The notes: a model not told the origin generated them from the sequence alone. DNA of 43,421 nt from Legionella sp. (GCA_027437055.1 DAIAOV010000014.1:1-43421); one strand, 5' to 3'; counted from the first letter of the stretch, positions 18,445 through 28,467 are shown. Translations and numbers: made by a program.

Positions 18445-18795
18445 ATGTCCCACTTTTTTTTGAGATTATACAAAGCATTCCTATACTCGTGGAATGGTCT
18501 TAAGAATGCATGGAGAACTCAATGGGCATTTAGAGTGGAAATACTTGGCTCTTTAATTGCCACCCCCTGCGCTTTTTATGTAGGACGAAATGCCACCGAA
18601 TATGTTCTGTTATTGAGCTCCTTATGTCTGCTCCTTATTGTAGAAATTATTAATTCGGCAATAGAAACTACTGTTAACCGCATTGGATTAGAGCGTCACG
18701 AGCTCTCGGGATTGGCCAAAGACCTAGCTTCAGCAGCCGTACTACTGGCTATTATTAATCTATCCATTACGTGGAGTATCATCTTATTCCTTTAA
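18445..18795 (+). CDS. dgkA: Diacylglycerol kinase
   Basis: A small trimeric inner-membrane lipid kinase that recycles diacylglycerol to phosphatidic acid using ATP. The 116 residues contain three membrane helices and the family signature EIINSAIETTVNRIGLE followed by LSGLAKDLASAAVLLA, which hold the catalytic Glu and metal-binding residues. The N-terminal RLYKAFLYSWNGLKNAWR is the usual surface helix. Its start faces away from the aldo-keto reductase gene, and hslO follows 52 bp later. Confidence 0.93.
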   Translation: MSHFFLRLYKAFLYSWNGLKNAWRTQWAFRVEILGSLIATPCAFYVGRNATEYVLLLSSLCLLLIVEIINSAIETTVNRIGLERHELSGLAKDLASAAVLLAIINLSITWSIILFL

Positions 18796-18847
18796 ATTCC
18801 CCAAACAATTTATGCTATAATAACTGAATTTTTATGATGAGTTTTTA

Positions 18848-19693
18848 ATGAAAGAATCAGATACTATCCAACGTTTCATTTTTGAGCATGCAAGTATTCG
18901 CGGTGAAATAGTTCATGTTGAACACACATATCAAACCATAATGAAGCAACGTGATTACCCTCCTATGGTTAAAAACTTATTGGGTGAGGCGATAATTTCT
19001 TGCCTACTTTTGGCCAGCAGCATTAAGTTTGAGGGGACTTTAAGTCTACAATTCCAAGGTGATGATCGTCTGCCCTTGTTATTGGCGCAATGTGATCATG
19101 AGTTAAATATTAGGGCCTTTGCTAAGTTTGCGGAACATCTTGAGATTATTGATTACGCAACAGCTTTTCTTCAAGGCCAAATGGTACTTACCATAAATCA
19201 ACACAAGCAGACTCAAGTTTACCAAAGTACAGTACCTCTACAATCTACGTCAATGAGCGAAAATTTAATGTCTTATTTTGCTCAGTCAGAACAAATTGCC
19301 ACCCAAGTTTGGTTAGCAGTTAATGAGAACATGGCTGCTGGAATGTTACTGCAATTAATGCCGGGACAAGATACAGCTCATAGAGAGCAATTCTGGGAAT
19401 ATGCCGTACATTTAGGTCAAACGGTGAGTGAACAAGAGTTATTGACTCTTGACAACCAAACATTACTTTATCGCCTTTATAATGAGACCGATATCAGAAT
19501 ATTTGAGAGTCGACCTACTCGTTTCCAATGCCGCTGCAATATAGAAAAAATGAAACAGGTTATCACCATACTGGGAGAAGAAGAGGCCAAGGAAATATTA
19601 AAGGAACAAGGTGCTATTGATATTAATTGCGATTTTTGCAATAAAAAATATACATTTGACGCAATAGACGTCACCCTATTATTTCGTAAATAG
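18848..19693 (+). CDS. hslO: Redox-regulated chaperone Hsp33
   Basis: A 281-residue cytosolic holdase activated by oxidation. The zinc switch is complete: C228 and C230 (FQCRCN) with C261 and C264 (NCDFCNKKY). These bind zinc when reduced and form disulfides under oxidative stress. The N-terminal folding domain includes RFIFEHASIRGEIVHVE. TATAAT near 18814-18819 lies about 30 bp upstream of the ATG and could give it its own promoter besides read-through from dgkA. Confidence 0.94.
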   Translation: MKESDTIQRFIFEHASIRGEIVHVEHTYQTIMKQRDYPPMVKNLLGEAIISCLLLASSIKFEGTLSLQFQGDDRLPLLLAQCDHELNIRAFAKFAEHLEIIDYATAFLQGQMVLTINQHKQTQVYQSTVPLQSTSMSENLMSYFAQSEQIATQVWLAVNENMAAGMLLQLMPGQDTAHREQFWEYAVHLGQTVSEQELLTLDNQTLLYRLYNETDIRIFESRPTRFQCRCNIEKMKQVITILGEEEAKEILKEQGAIDINCDFCNKKYTFDAIDVTLLFRK

Positions 19694-19810
19694 AACCGCT
19701 TGGAAAAAGGGATGTGAAGAACGTCATCCTGCCTCCTGAATGGCGTCAGCAGAAGAAGTAGGTCGAACCCTTGACCCAACAAATGCTCTCTGTAGGGGAT
19801 AGACTGAAAT

Positions 19811-20308
19811 CTATTGTAAGGGTAAATCGGTGGTGGATATGATCCCCCTATCTACTTGACTAAATTGCAAATACTCTCCTCGCATTGCCTGTAACACCTG
19901 CTGTAACGTAATAAATTGAGCACTTAATTGAAAATATAAAGCGGCGCTTTGATTGTCTTGCAACTCTCCGACAGTCAAATAGGCTGCTTGCCCCATATCA
20001 GAAAAATAACTAAGACTTACATGTCGTTGTTTTGCCATACCAGGGAAAAGACCACAAAATAACAGACTTTTATCCCCCACATCGCGTAATAACTCTACCT
20101 GCAGTTGGCGTGGTTTACGCATTGACTCAAGAAAATCAAGGGCTACTACAGATTCAATGAGTCGAGGCCCTTGAGAAAAACGCATTAAGAGAAAAACCAG
20201 GTAGCTTTCGGTATTTTCATTCAATATAAGCCGAGTAGCAGCCTGTGCTTCATTCACTAAAGCGTGCCATTGGCTAATATCAGTGGGATGTAAAATCAGT
20301 TGTTTCAT
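19811..20308 (-). CDS. Hypothetical protein, 165 residues
   Basis: I do not recognise a function. The protein is soluble, with no signal or membrane segment. It has a cluster ESYLVFLLMRFSQGPRLIES and a long amphipathic C-terminal half (LYFQLSAQFITLQQVLQAMRG). The ATG at 20308 has GGGGG 5 nt upstream; an ATG at 20320 with its own AGGGA site would add four residues. It is convergent with hslO and divergent from typA. The 241-bp gap upstream (20309-20549) contains the typA promoter region and no other gene. Confidence 0.7.
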   Translation of the reverse strand: MKQLILHPTDISQWHALVNEAQAATRLILNENTESYLVFLLMRFSQGPRLIESVVALDFLESMRKPRQLQVELLRDVGDKSLLFCGLFPGMAKQRHVSLSYFSDMGQAAYLTVGELQDNQSAALYFQLSAQFITLQQVLQAMRGEYLQFSQVDRGIISTTDLPLQ

Positions 20309-20549
20309 AAATACCCCCATTTTTTTATCCCTCACTATTAGTCTAGCAAAGCTTAAACAATGGATGCTCTTATTTTTAAATAATTTCTACACAGATAAAG
20401 CATTTTACTTGAGTAAAGAACTATAATTATCCTTATATCCAATAGGATTTAATCAGTAATTCATGTATAATTTTGAATCTATGAACAAATACTCCACTTT
20501 TATCCATATTAAATTATTAGATCTCGCTATCCCCAACTAAAGGTTATTT

Positions 20550-22376
20550 ATGATTGAAAAAATTCGTAATATTGCCATTATCGCTCACGTCGATCATGGT
20601 AAAACTACTCTCGTAGACAAACTACTCCAACAAACAGGTACTTTAAATGAAAGAGCGCCAACTGTTGAACGCTTAATGGACTCTAATGCTCTTGAAAAAG
20701 AACGAGGTATAACGATCCTTGCAAAGAATACTTGCGTTTACTGGCAAGGCTATCAAATCAACATTGTCGATACCCCTGGACACGCCGATTTTGGTGGTGA
20801 GGTCGAACGTATTCTCTCTATGGTTGATAGTGTTCTATTGTTAGTCGACGCTGTTGATGGCCCCATGCCTCAAACACGCTTCGTAACCCAAAAAGCTTTT
20901 GCTCGTGGTTTAAACCCTATTGTTGTCATTAATAAAATAGACAGACCAGGTGCCCGACCCGATTGGGTAATGGATCAAGTCTTTGATTTATTTGATAATT
21001 TGGGAGCAAATGATACTCAACTGGATTTCCCAGTAGTCTATGCCTCTGCATTAAATGGTTATGCCAAACTGAATTTAGAAGATGAGGCGACAGACATGGC
21101 TCCTCTACTGCAAACCATCATAGACAAAGTATCTCCGCCACCGGTAGATAGCAATGGTCCGTTCCAAATGCAAATTAGTTCTCTAGATTATTCCTCTTAT
21201 GTAGGGACTATTGGTATAGGACGTATTACCCGTGGTCAGATTAAAGCTAAATCTCCTGTTAAAATCATTGATAAAGATGGCAACATCCGTACTGGCCGCT
21301 TATTACAACTGTTAGGTTTTAAAGGCTTGGAGCGTATAGAAATTGAAGAAGCTAGCGCAGGTACTATAGTGGCTATAACTGGAATAGAGGGCCTTAACAT
21401 CTCCGATACAGTCTGCGATCCCAATATGGTTGAAGGCTTACCTGCTCTTACTGTTGATGAACCTACCATTAGTATGACATTCCAAGTGAATGATTCCCCT
21501 TTTGCTGGACAAGAAGGTAAATATGTAACCTCCCGAAAAATCCGTGAACGTCTAGAAACAGAATTACTACATAATGTGGCTCTACGCGTTGAAGACAATG
21601 AAGATCCTGATAAGTTTAAAGTGTCAGGACGAGGAGAGCTACACTTATCCATTCTCATTGAAACTATGCGCCGTGAAGGTTATGAGCTAGCCATTAGTAA
21701 ACCGGAAGTCATTATCAGAGAAGTTGATGGCGAAAAACAAGAACCCTACGAACGCCTTACTGTAGATGTTGAGGAAACTCACCAGGGCACCATTATGGAA
21801 AAATTAGGTGAGCGTCGCGGTGAAATGCAAGATATGGTTCCAGATGGAAAAGGGAGGGTTAGACTAGATTATATTGTTCCTACGCGCGGCTTAATCGGCT
21901 TTCACAACGAATTTTTGTCCTGTACTTCAGGTACTGGCTTAATGTATCACGTTTTTGATCATTACGGCACTGCCATTAAAGGACGTATAGGAAAGCGGGT
22001 CAACGGCGTTCTAATCGCGAACTGTCAAGGAACTGCTAGAGCTTTTGCCCTCTTTAATTTACAAGACCGTGGTCGTTTATTTGTTGAACATCAATCCACA
22101 TGCTATGAAGGAATGATCGTTGGCATTCATGCTCGAGATAATGATTTAGTAGTGAACGTTACTAAAGAGAAGCAATTAACCAATATGCGAGCGTCTGGTA
22201 CCGATGAGAATATTATTTTGACTCCAGCAATCAAGTTAACTTTAGAGCAAGCATTGGAATTCATTGATGATGATGAGTTGGTAGAAGTAACTCCTCTTTC
22301 TATTCGTTTACGCAAGAAGGCCTTAAAAGAACATGATCGCAAGAAAGCGTCACGAATGGATAAAGATGAAGAATAA
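20550..22376 (+). CDS. typA: Ribosome-associated GTPase TypA/BipA
   Basis: A 608-residue translational GTPase related to EF-G that binds 70S ribosomes and supports growth under cold and stress. The G1 motif [10 protein letters not shown] (~12-21), switch regions with ERGITI, G3 [13 protein letters not shown]4 [12 protein letters not shown] and the C-terminal domain with [28 protein letters not shown] and RMDKDEE are typical. The start follows aaaggttattt. It heads a run with nadK (8-nt gap) and recN (3-nt gap). Confidence 0.97.
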   Translation: MIEKIRNIAIIAHVDHGKTTLVDKLLQQTGTLNERAPTVERLMDSNALEKERGITILAKNTCVYWQGYQINIVDTPGHADFGGEVERILSMVDSVLLLVDAVDGPMPQTRFVTQKAFARGLNPIVVINKIDRPGARPDWVMDQVFDLFDNLGANDTQLDFPVVYASALNGYAKLNLEDEATDMAPLLQTIIDKVSPPPVDSNGPFQMQISSLDYSSYVGTIGIGRITRGQIKAKSPVKIIDKDGNIRTGRLLQLLGFKGLERIEIEEASAGTIVAITGIEGLNISDTVCDPNMVEGLPALTVDEPTISMTFQVNDSPFAGQEGKYVTSRKIRERLETELLHNVALRVEDNEDPDKFKVSGRGELHLSILIETMRREGYELAISKPEVIIREVDGEKQEPYERLTVDVEETHQGTIMEKLGERRGEMQDMVPDGKGRVRLDYIVPTRGLIGFHNEFLSCTSGTGLMYHVFDHYGTAIKGRIGKRVNGVLIANCQGTARAFALFNLQDRGRLFVEHQSTCYEGMIVGIHARDNDLVVNVTKEKQLTNMRASGTDENIILTPAIKLTLEQALEFIDDDELVEVTPLSIRLRKKALKEHDRKKASRMDKDEE

Positions 22377-22384
22377 TAACCAAG

Positions 22385-23272
22385 ATGAAACAAAAATTTA
22401 AACGCGCCATATTATACGCTCGGCAACATAGAGCAAGCCAGGGGGTCAGCGAAAGCTTGCACCGCCTGGTAGATTTTTTAGAAAAACAAAACATACAAAT
22501 TTATCAAGACATAGAGACTGCATCTTGTTTTGATATGAAAGTTCCCGTTCTGGCTCGTGAAGATATGGGAGCCCCTCACGATCTAATCATTGTAGTAGGT
22601 GGCGATGGTAGTTTACTTTCTGCTGCTCGGATGGCAATAAAAGTCAACACGCCAGTCATTGGAATCAACCGCGGACGCTTAGGATTCCTGACCGATATCT
22701 TACCCCAAGATATAGAGACTCAATTAAGTGACGTTTTGGATGGTCGTTATGAAGAAGAGAGACGATTCTTAATGCATACGCGCATTTATGATCAAGACCG
22801 TACTTACTATGAAGGTGATGCATTAAATGATGTGGTTTTAGGTCGCGGTAGCGAAACCCATCTGATTGAATTTTCTGTTTATGTTAATGAGCAACTAGTA
22901 AGCCACTATCGCTCCGATGGAATGATTTTATCAACTCCCACCGGCTCCACTGCCTATGCGCTCTCTGCTGGCGGACCAATTATGCATCCGCAATTAAATG
23001 CTATAGTTATAGTCCCCATGTTTTCACACAGTTTAAGTTCTCGTCCTATTGTCATTGATGGCGAATCAAAAATTGAACTACACATCAGTCTTTATAATGA
23101 AACTGATTTGCGCATTAGCTGTGATGGTCATGAATCTAGAATGGTTAAACCAGGGCAGCGCGTTTCTATTAAAAAAAATAGCAGCCATCTGCGCTTGCTA
23201 CACCCCCACGGTTATCATTATTATGATACATTACGTAGTAAGCTTGGCTGGGAATCCAAACATCAGGGATAA
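22385..23272 (+). CDS. nadK: NAD kinase
   Basis: A 295-residue ATP-NAD kinase that makes NADP. The catalytic G72-G73-D74-G75 loop ([13 protein letters not shown]), [11 protein letters not shown] and [20 protein letters not shown] are invariant motifs. The length fits the proteobacterial enzyme. It is tightly spaced between typA and recN on the same strand, indicating one transcript; nadK-recN adjacency is common in gammaproteobacteria. Confidence 0.97.
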   Translation: MKQKFKRAILYARQHRASQGVSESLHRLVDFLEKQNIQIYQDIETASCFDMKVPVLAREDMGAPHDLIIVVGGDGSLLSAARMAIKVNTPVIGINRGRLGFLTDILPQDIETQLSDVLDGRYEEERRFLMHTRIYDQDRTYYEGDALNDVVLGRGSETHLIEFSVYVNEQLVSHYRSDGMILSTPTGSTAYALSAGGPIMHPQLNAIVIVPMFSHSLSSRPIVIDGESKIELHISLYNETDLRISCDGHESRMVKPGQRVSIKKNSSHLRLLHPHGYHYYDTLRSKLGWESKHQG

Positions 23273-23275
23273 ATC

Positions 23276-24943
23276 ATGCTCACAACATTGTGCATCGAAC
23301 ATTTCGCTATTGTTAAACATTTAGAGTTGGATTTTACTCAAGGCATGACTGCCTTTACCGGGGAGACGGGTGCAGGAAAATCCATCATGATAGACGCCCT
23401 AATGTTAGCATTAGGGGAACGCGCCGACGCCTCAGTCATTCGCCCTGGTGCAGAGAAATGTGACATTACTGCCAGATTTAACTTTGATAAAGAGTCAGAA
23501 CCAGCTCAGTGGTTAGCAGAGCATGACATTCATTGTGAAGAGGGAGAAATCTTTTTAAGACGCATTATTTATGCAGAAGGTCGTTCCAAATCCTATGTCA
23601 ATGGTCAGCCATTTCCACAACAAAAAGTCAAAGAACTTAGTGAAAAACTAGTGCTAATACATGGGCAGCATCAACACCAAACCCTGATGCAACATCCTAC
23701 TCACCGTCAACAACTTGATCATTACGCCGATCACCACAATATGGTGTTAGAGGTAGCCACACTTTATAAACAATGTCAGCACATCAAACAAGAAATTGAC
23801 GCACTGCAAAATCAAGAACAACAAACTGATAGAATAAAATTATTGCAATTTCAAATTGATGAATTAGATTCACTCGATCTACAGGATGGTGAAATTGACA
23901 CGCTACATCAAGAACATCAGCTGTTGCATCATGCGAAAGAATATCTGGAACGCAGTCAGCAAATCAATGATCTACTCAATGGAGATGATCAACCTAATAT
24001 TCGCTCCAGTTTAAGCCATGTCATACAGTTGGTGAATCAGTTGCCCCAAGAACAAAGCCATATTAAAAATATCAGTGCCTTAATTAATGAGGCGATGATT
24101 CAATGTGAAGAAGCTGTCGATGAAATGCAACAATTTGCAGATCGCATTCAAATAGATCCTGAACGTTTACACGAAATTGAAGCACGTATGAGCGCTATCC
24201 ACCATTTGGCAAGAAAATATCATATTGATAGCTCCATGCTTCCTGCCCACAAGCAGCAATTACAAGAAGAATTAGAAAGATTGCAAGATACAGAATGCAG
24301 GCTTGCTCATCTCCAATTACAACACAGTCAACAAAGTAAAGCTTATGAGCTTGTCGCTTTAAAACTCAGAGAGTCCAGAGCACTTCATGCACAAAAGTTA
24401 GCTGAAGAAATAACTTCTTGTATACAAACATTAGGTATGCCTAAAGGTTGGATAGAAATAAACTTCACTCCTCTAGAAAAAATGCAGATCCATGGTTTAG
24501 ACAAAGTAGAATATAGAGTATGCACTAACCCCGGCATGGAGCCAGACTCACTCAGCAAAATCGCCTCTGGCGGTGAATTGTCCCGCATTGGTCTTGCGAT
24601 ACAAATGATTACGGCACAAAGAGGCTCTACGCCTACTTTATTATTTGATGAAGTTGATGTTGGTATAGGCGGCGCTACTGCCGCTTTGGTAGGACAAATG
24701 CTACGTAAATTAGGAGAGCGTTTACAAATATTTTGCGTCACCCACCAGCCTCAAGTCGCCGCTGCGGCGCATCATCACTTTCTCGTAAAAAAACAAAGTG
24801 ACAATAAACAGACTCTTACTCAGATTACCAAGTTAGAAACCACAGAAAAAATTGATGAAATTGCGCGCATGCTTGGCGGCTTAACCATAACGGAACAAAC
24901 CCGATCTCATGCCAAAGAACTATTAGAGTTGAGCAATGAATGA
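23276..24943 (+). CDS. recN: DNA repair protein RecN
   Basis: A 555-residue SMC-like ATPase for double-strand break repair. Walker A GETGAGKSIM (29-38), the ABC signature ASGGELSRIGLA, Walker B LLFDEVDVGIGG and the D/H loop FCVTHQPQVAA are present. A central Gln/Glu-rich coiled coil (~150-380) separates the two ATPase halves, as in the family. It starts 3 nt after the nadK stop. I see no clear LexA box in the 3-nt gap, so expression probably follows the operon promoter. Confidence 0.97.
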   Translation: MLTTLCIEHFAIVKHLELDFTQGMTAFTGETGAGKSIMIDALMLALGERADASVIRPGAEKCDITARFNFDKESEPAQWLAEHDIHCEEGEIFLRRIIYAEGRSKSYVNGQPFPQQKVKELSEKLVLIHGQHQHQTLMQHPTHRQQLDHYADHHNMVLEVATLYKQCQHIKQEIDALQNQEQQTDRIKLLQFQIDELDSLDLQDGEIDTLHQEHQLLHHAKEYLERSQQINDLLNGDDQPNIRSSLSHVIQLVNQLPQEQSHIKNISALINEAMIQCEEAVDEMQQFADRIQIDPERLHEIEARMSAIHHLARKYHIDSSMLPAHKQQLQEELERLQDTECRLAHLQLQHSQQSKAYELVALKLRESRALHAQKLAEEITSCIQTLGMPKGWIEINFTPLEKMQIHGLDKVEYRVCTNPGMEPDSLSKIASGGELSRIGLAIQMITAQRGSTPTLLFDEVDVGIGGATAALVGQMLRKLGERLQIFCVTHQPQVAAAAHHHFLVKKQSDNKQTLTQITKLETTEKIDEIARMLGGLTITEQTRSHAKELLELSNE

Positions 24944-25089
24944 CTTTTTTAGTAAAAAAACTTATGAATCTGCTTGATTTTCATACCGAATACAATTAAA
25001 TTTAAAAAGATTTAAAAATAGTTAATAAAAAAACACCACAATTAATAAAATAATGCTACAATGGCTTGGTAACAACTTAGGAAATTAAA

Positions 25090-25299
25090 ATGTCAGAAAA
25101 AATACGCGGTACAGTAAAGTGGTTTAACGAGTCCAAAGGTTTCGGTTTTTTAGAAAGTGGCGGTAAAGATTATTTCGTACACTTTAGTGCAATTCAATGC
25201 AGCGGTTTCAAAACTCTTGCTGAAGGTGCCACTGTAATGTTCAAAGCTAGTAATGGCCAAAAAGGTCCACAAGCTGAAGAAGTTGAAATAGTAGCCTAA
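25090..25299 (+). CDS. Cold-shock domain protein
   Basis: A 69-residue CspA-family nucleic acid chaperone with a single five-stranded cold-shock domain. RNP1 is KGFGFL (~15-20) and RNP2 YFVHFSAI (~28-35). The 146-bp region upstream is very AT-rich and holds TACAAT at 25057-25062 as a possible -10. That places the start in a short leader, not the long thermosensor leader of E. coli cspA. A strong terminator follows, so it is a single-gene unit. Confidence 0.94.
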   Translation: MSEKIRGTVKWFNESKGFGFLESGGKDYFVHFSAIQCSGFKTLAEGATVMFKASNGQKGPQAEEVEIVA

Positions 25300-25309
25300 C
25301 TCATTATTT

Positions 25310-25366
25310 CGCCCTATTCTTTATATGATAGAGATATCATTTTAATGAATAGGGCGTTTCTTTATC
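25310..25366 (+). terminator. Rho-independent terminator of the cold-shock gene
   Basis: Perfect 10-bp arms cgccctattc (25310-25319) and gaatagggcg (25347-25356) are followed by tttcttta. The loop itself contains a small atgata/tatcat hairpin. It begins 10 bp after the csp stop. Confidence 0.85.
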
Positions 25367-25430
25367 TTAAGTCTTCTAGTTGCAAATTAAGACAACTCCT
25401 ATTCTTTTTCTCATCTATCGCTTAAACTTG

Positions 25431-25461
25431 TAACCGTTCACACAATGGCAATGAACCTGAG
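25431..25461 (+). repeat. Dispersed intergenic motif, copy D (divergent)
   Basis: It reads taaccgttcacacaatggca followed by atgaacctgag. It agrees with the consensus in the first half and is degraded in the second. It precedes the FMN reductase gene. Confidence 0.5.
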
Positions 25462-25522
25462 CGATTACAACTTTAATTAAAGTTTGTTCCATAGAAGAGA
25501 TAGACCACAAGGAGATTGTGTT

Positions 25523-26083
25523 ATGAGTAAAAAAATTGCAGTTATCGTCGGCAGCCTCCGTAAAGAATCGTTGAATCTAAAAATGGCTAAAATACTGATG
25601 TCTCTGGCACCAGAATCAATCAAGCCTGAAATAATTCCTATAGGTGATTTACCATTATACAATCAAGACTTAGATGATGAAGGACATATTCCTGCTGCTT
25701 GGACAAAGTTTCGCGAGCAAATGAAATCATGCCAAGGCATCTTATTTGTTACCCCCGAATATAATCGCTCTGTACCTGGAGTGCTAAAAAATGCTATTGA
25801 TGTTGGCTCTCGTCCTTATGGTCAAAGCATTTGGGGAGGAAGGCCTGCAGCCGTAATTAGCGTTTCACCAAGTGCCATTGGTGGATTTGGTGCCAATCAT
25901 CATCTAAGACAATCCTTTGTATTCCTTGATGTACCCATATTACAACAACCTGAGGCCTATATAGGTCACGCAGGAAATTTGTTTAATGATCAGGGAGAAA
26001 TTACCAACCAAGATACACTCCTATTCTTAACCAAATTTATGGACGCATTTGCTCATTGGGTGCAAGCAACTTCTCGCACTTAA
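25523..26083 (+). CDS. NADPH-dependent FMN reductase (ChrR/YieF type)
   Basis: A 186-residue flavodoxin-like oxidoreductase. The FMN phosphate loop VGSLRKESLNLKMA (~8-21), the family block TPEYNRSVPGVLKNAIDVGSR and the PAAVISVSPSAIGGFGANHHLRQ segment identify it. Such enzymes reduce quinones and chromate with NADPH. I chose the ATG at 25523 because aaggaga lies 7 nt upstream; the longer frame to 25484 has no site. A hairpin at 26111-26158 follows the stop. It stands alone with copy D of the dispersed motif just upstream. Confidence 0.88.
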   Translation: MSKKIAVIVGSLRKESLNLKMAKILMSLAPESIKPEIIPIGDLPLYNQDLDDEGHIPAAWTKFREQMKSCQGILFVTPEYNRSVPGVLKNAIDVGSRPYGQSIWGGRPAAVISVSPSAIGGFGANHHLRQSFVFLDVPILQQPEAYIGHAGNLFNDQGEITNQDTLLFLTKFMDAFAHWVQATSRT

Positions 26084-26110
26084 ACTCTATGGGCTTTTTT
26101 AAAATCCATT

Positions 26111-26158
26111 CTCTAAGATAAGCTTAACTCCGCTGCTGGAGATAGCTTATCTAGAGAG
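26111..26158. terminator. Branched hairpin after the FMN reductase gene
   Basis: Arms agataagct (26116-26124) and agcttatct (26144-26152) pair, extended by ctct/agag, and enclose an inner ctcc/ggag stem. It begins 28 bp after the stop. There is no long U-tract, so termination is inferred from position and stem strength. The gap 26084-26378 otherwise holds one copy of the gccattaagttaag motif and AT-rich sequence where I cannot fix a promoter. Confidence 0.5.
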
Positions 26159-26208
26159 TCTATAATACAAAATGCATCAAATCTTCCCTCCTCAGTAATC
26201 TACCCACC

Positions 26209-26222
26209 GCCATTAAGTTAAG
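26209..26222. repeat. gccattaagttaag motif, copy 1
   Basis: A 14-mer identical to 28599-28612, where it is one arm of a palindrome. It lies in the gap upstream of the HExxH protein gene. Confidence 0.4.
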
Positions 26223-26378
26223 ATATTTCGAATCACCGCGGTATTAAATAATTCATTAAATTAATGTCCATGAAATATATTGACTGTCAAATATTAATTC
26301 GGAATAATCATTTGGTAGGTATTAATCATTCTGGTTATTGCTTGTACGCTGTATTGATATTAACAAGGAGGAAGTATC

Positions 26379-27044
26379 ATGCTGTCACTATATCACCTGG
26401 AATTACTTGTTATACAATGTCAAGAAGAAGCTCAGAAAGGTCTCGCTAACGGGGTTTATGCCTCTATTCCCAAAATTAAAATTGATGTAGTACCTCCCCA
26501 GACCTTTTTAGGAGCAGAGAACAATCCAGCCATCTTTATCAATGAGAGAACCTATAAACTTATCGGTTCTTCTCATAAAAACTGGGAAAAAAATAGAACC
26601 ATTGTCTTAAAGAAAAACTTCCTAAAAGCAGAGCCCATGCAAATAATTGGCACCATTATTCATGAGACAGGCCATGCATTTAATGTAGCGGCAGGGATCC
26701 CTAATACTGAAGCAAATGCATACATCTATGAAATAGAAGTGATAAATAAATTACTTGAAACACAGAGTCCTTTGCTCTTCGGTTGTTCGTTTGATGATGT
26801 CCGCTCATTTTTTAAAGATAGACTCGCTCAATATAGAAAAGAAACGCGTCGCAACGAATATCTTGCTCAGTTAGTAGAGTCAATTCAAAAGCAGTTTAAA
26901 TTAGAGGATGAAACATTATCATCCCAACCAATCAATACAGAAGAAAGCTCTTTCTTTGTGACTATGGGGCTTACATTCTTTTCAAGAAAGCAATGGCAGA
27001 AAGAAAATGCAATAGTTTGGTCAAAATTGACAGTAGGGATATAG
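26379..27044 (+). CDS. Putative HExxH metalloprotease, RavK-like candidate effector
   Basis: A 221-residue soluble protein with one zinc-protease motif, H95-E-T-G-H99 (IIHETGHAFNVAAG). E111 or E118 downstream (NTEANAYIYEIE) could be the third ligand, as in gluzincins. It has no signal peptide. The L. pneumophila Dot/Icm effector RavK, which cleaves actin, is reported with its motif at H95-ExxH-99; the same numbering and simple architecture suggest a relative, but I could not align them. The ATG at 26379 has a strong aggagg site 7 nt upstream. The C-terminal ~70 residues are charged (Lys/Glu/Arg/Gln) and could carry a secretion signal. Confidence 0.6.
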   Translation: MLSLYHLELLVIQCQEEAQKGLANGVYASIPKIKIDVVPPQTFLGAENNPAIFINERTYKLIGSSHKNWEKNRTIVLKKNFLKAEPMQIIGTIIHETGHAFNVAAGIPNTEANAYIYEIEVINKLLETQSPLLFGCSFDDVRSFFKDRLAQYRKETRRNEYLAQLVESIQKQFKLEDETLSSQPINTEESSFFVTMGLTFFSRKQWQKENAIVWSKLTVGI

Positions 27045-27103
27045 AAAGCATACTAAGTCATTTATTTCATAACCAGAGCCAACTACAGCCTAGCAAGCTC
27101 TGG

Positions 27104-27133
27104 GTGAATACTCACATAATGGCATCAACTTAA
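27104..27133 (+). repeat. Dispersed intergenic motif, copy C
   Basis: It reads ctcacataatggcatcaact followed by taa, a close match to the consensus. It lies in the gap between the convergent HExxH gene and the small HTH-like gene. Confidence 0.65.
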
Positions 27134-27232
27134 TCCACCCCACCCAATTGTGGGATCAATATCATCAAAGATAGGCTCTGTAAAATCAAACAATTACAGA
27201 ATCTGTCTTTGAGAGGAGCGAATCCGGTATGA

Positions 27233-27481
27233 CTAGTGTTGTGTACTCGTCTTTTTCTTAGTAATACCCAACAACCAATCTTTACTTACCCCAAGTTCAT
27301 CCGCAATTTTTTGCATGGAGCTGCCGCCAAAAGCAACGACTCCATTTAATAACGCTTCAATTTGAAATGATGGTAATTTGAATAATTTAGAACATGCCTG
27401 AACACGTTCTTTCATTAAAGCAGGAACACCAAGCTCATCTAATTCATAATTTAAGCGTTCGGCTAGTTGTTTGTTTGACAT
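27233..27481 (-). CDS. Small helix-turn-helix-like protein
   Basis: An 82-residue all-helical protein with no membrane segment. MSNKQLAERLNYELDELGVP and the later GSSMQKIADELGVSKDWLLG look like a split XRE-type helix-turn-helix (the SMQKIADELGVSKDWLLG stretch, ~54-71, fits a recognition helix). It may be a DNA-binding regulator; the target is unknown. The ATG at 27481 has gaggag 6 nt upstream. It lies downstream of the DUF4349-like gene on the same strand with a 71-nt gap. Confidence 0.7.
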   Translation of the reverse strand: MSNKQLAERLNYELDELGVPALMKERVQACSKLFKLPSFQIEALLNGVVAFGGSSMQKIADELGVSKDWLLGITKKKTSTQH

Positions 27482-27552
27482 GGTAATCTCCTCTAAGCTT
27501 TTTTTCAGTGTAAAACACCAAAGCTTAAGGAGTGATTAACAATCACAAATAA

Positions 27553-28467
27553 TTAATGAGAAAAGAACCCATAGAGTTTTTTCCCTATCCAAAAAATGAG
27601 AAAACAAAAACAACCCCATAGCAGAATCAATGGTAGAAAATAAACAATAAATTGAATCAAACTGTAGGTAAAATTACGTAATCCATTAACTAAATCGACA
27701 TAAGAACTCTTAAATGCTTCAGCTAATCGCCACTGTTTTTGATATTCGCTTTGTACGCTAGGATTCATATTCAACGTAATAGTTATTAAAGATAAGGCTA
27801 CCGATTCTTTATAATATTTTATTTGTCCTTCAAGAATATCTATTTGCCCCTGGGTAATACTTAGTTGCTGATGTACTTTGAGCACGTCCTCGGTCTTAGT
27901 TGCACCCAACATAATTTTTTCAAGCTGGCTTTTTGATTTCTGTAAATTGTCTAGCTGACTTTGTAAATTAACATATTGCTGAGTAATATCCTCTCCACTA
28001 ATAGTCTCTTGGACCACTTGAGTGGCTAATGATTTCAATTGTTTTAATACATTACTTAAACCTTCTGCAGGAACTCGGATACTGATCTCTCCCGAAGTAT
28101 TACCCACATTCTGGTTTACATTAGAACGAACAACATAGCCTCCTGAAGCATTGGCTAAATGGATAATGGCGTCTAAGGTATGATTAATATCATTCACTTG
28201 TAACGTAATATTGGCATTACGAATGATCATTCGCCTTATCACATTTTCTGAGGATGACGGCAATGGTGTTGTTTGAGTAGTTGGGGTCATCGCTGCATTA
28301 TTCAACTGAGCATATGCAGTTAATGGTGTTGGAGAAGCACCAGGAACAGTATCGATGCCGCTACCATACATTGTTGCCCCACTGATGCCAAATAGCCAAA
28401 AATAAGAAAAATATAAGAAAGACAAGGCACCAATCACAGCGAATAAATACAGTCCGATTTTCTTCAT
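27553..28467 (-). CDS. DUF4349-like membrane-anchored coiled-coil protein
   Basis: A 304-residue envelope protein. An N-terminal anchor or signal segment (GLYLFAVIGALSFLYFSYFW, ~5-24) is followed by a Pro/Thr-rich linker. A conserved beta region then begins at RMIIRNANITLQVNDI and includes ASGGYV and GEISIRVPAEGL. A coiled coil (~160-225, QYVNLQSQLDNLQKSKSQLEK) and a C-terminal transmembrane helix (LIQFIVYFLPLILLWGCFCF) complete it. This order matches DUF4349 proteins, whose function is not known. The gap 28468-28747 upstream holds a palindrome and the promoter of the next gene. Confidence 0.78.
   Translation of the reverse strand: MKKIGLYLFAVIGALSFLYFSYFWLFGISGATMYGSGIDTVPGASPTPLTAYAQLNNAAMTPTTQTTPLPSSSENVIRRMIIRNANITLQVNDINHTLDAIIHLANASGGYVVRSNVNQNVGNTSGEISIRVPAEGLSNVLKQLKSLATQVVQETISGEDITQQYVNLQSQLDNLQKSKSQLEKIMLGATKTEDVLKVHQQLSITQGQIDILEGQIKYYKESVALSLITITLNMNPSVQSEYQKQWRLAEAFKSSYVDLVNGLRNFTYSLIQFIVYFLPLILLWGCFCFLIFWIGKKLYGFFSH

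Noticed and set aside
19728..19760. A further copy of the dispersed motif after hslO (ctgaatggcgtcagcag)
   Set aside because: Only the aatggcgtca core matches, with none of the flanks, so it may be chance.
21236..21658. A 140-codon open frame antisense to typA
   Set aside because: The typA frame is clearly real, and this one has the Ser/Arg/Pro-rich composition of an antisense shadow.
26219..26378. A PmrA-type box upstream of the HExxH protein
   Set aside because: AT-rich words such as attaaataa and attaaatta are present, but no pair with 11-bp periodicity and a -10 at the right distance was found.
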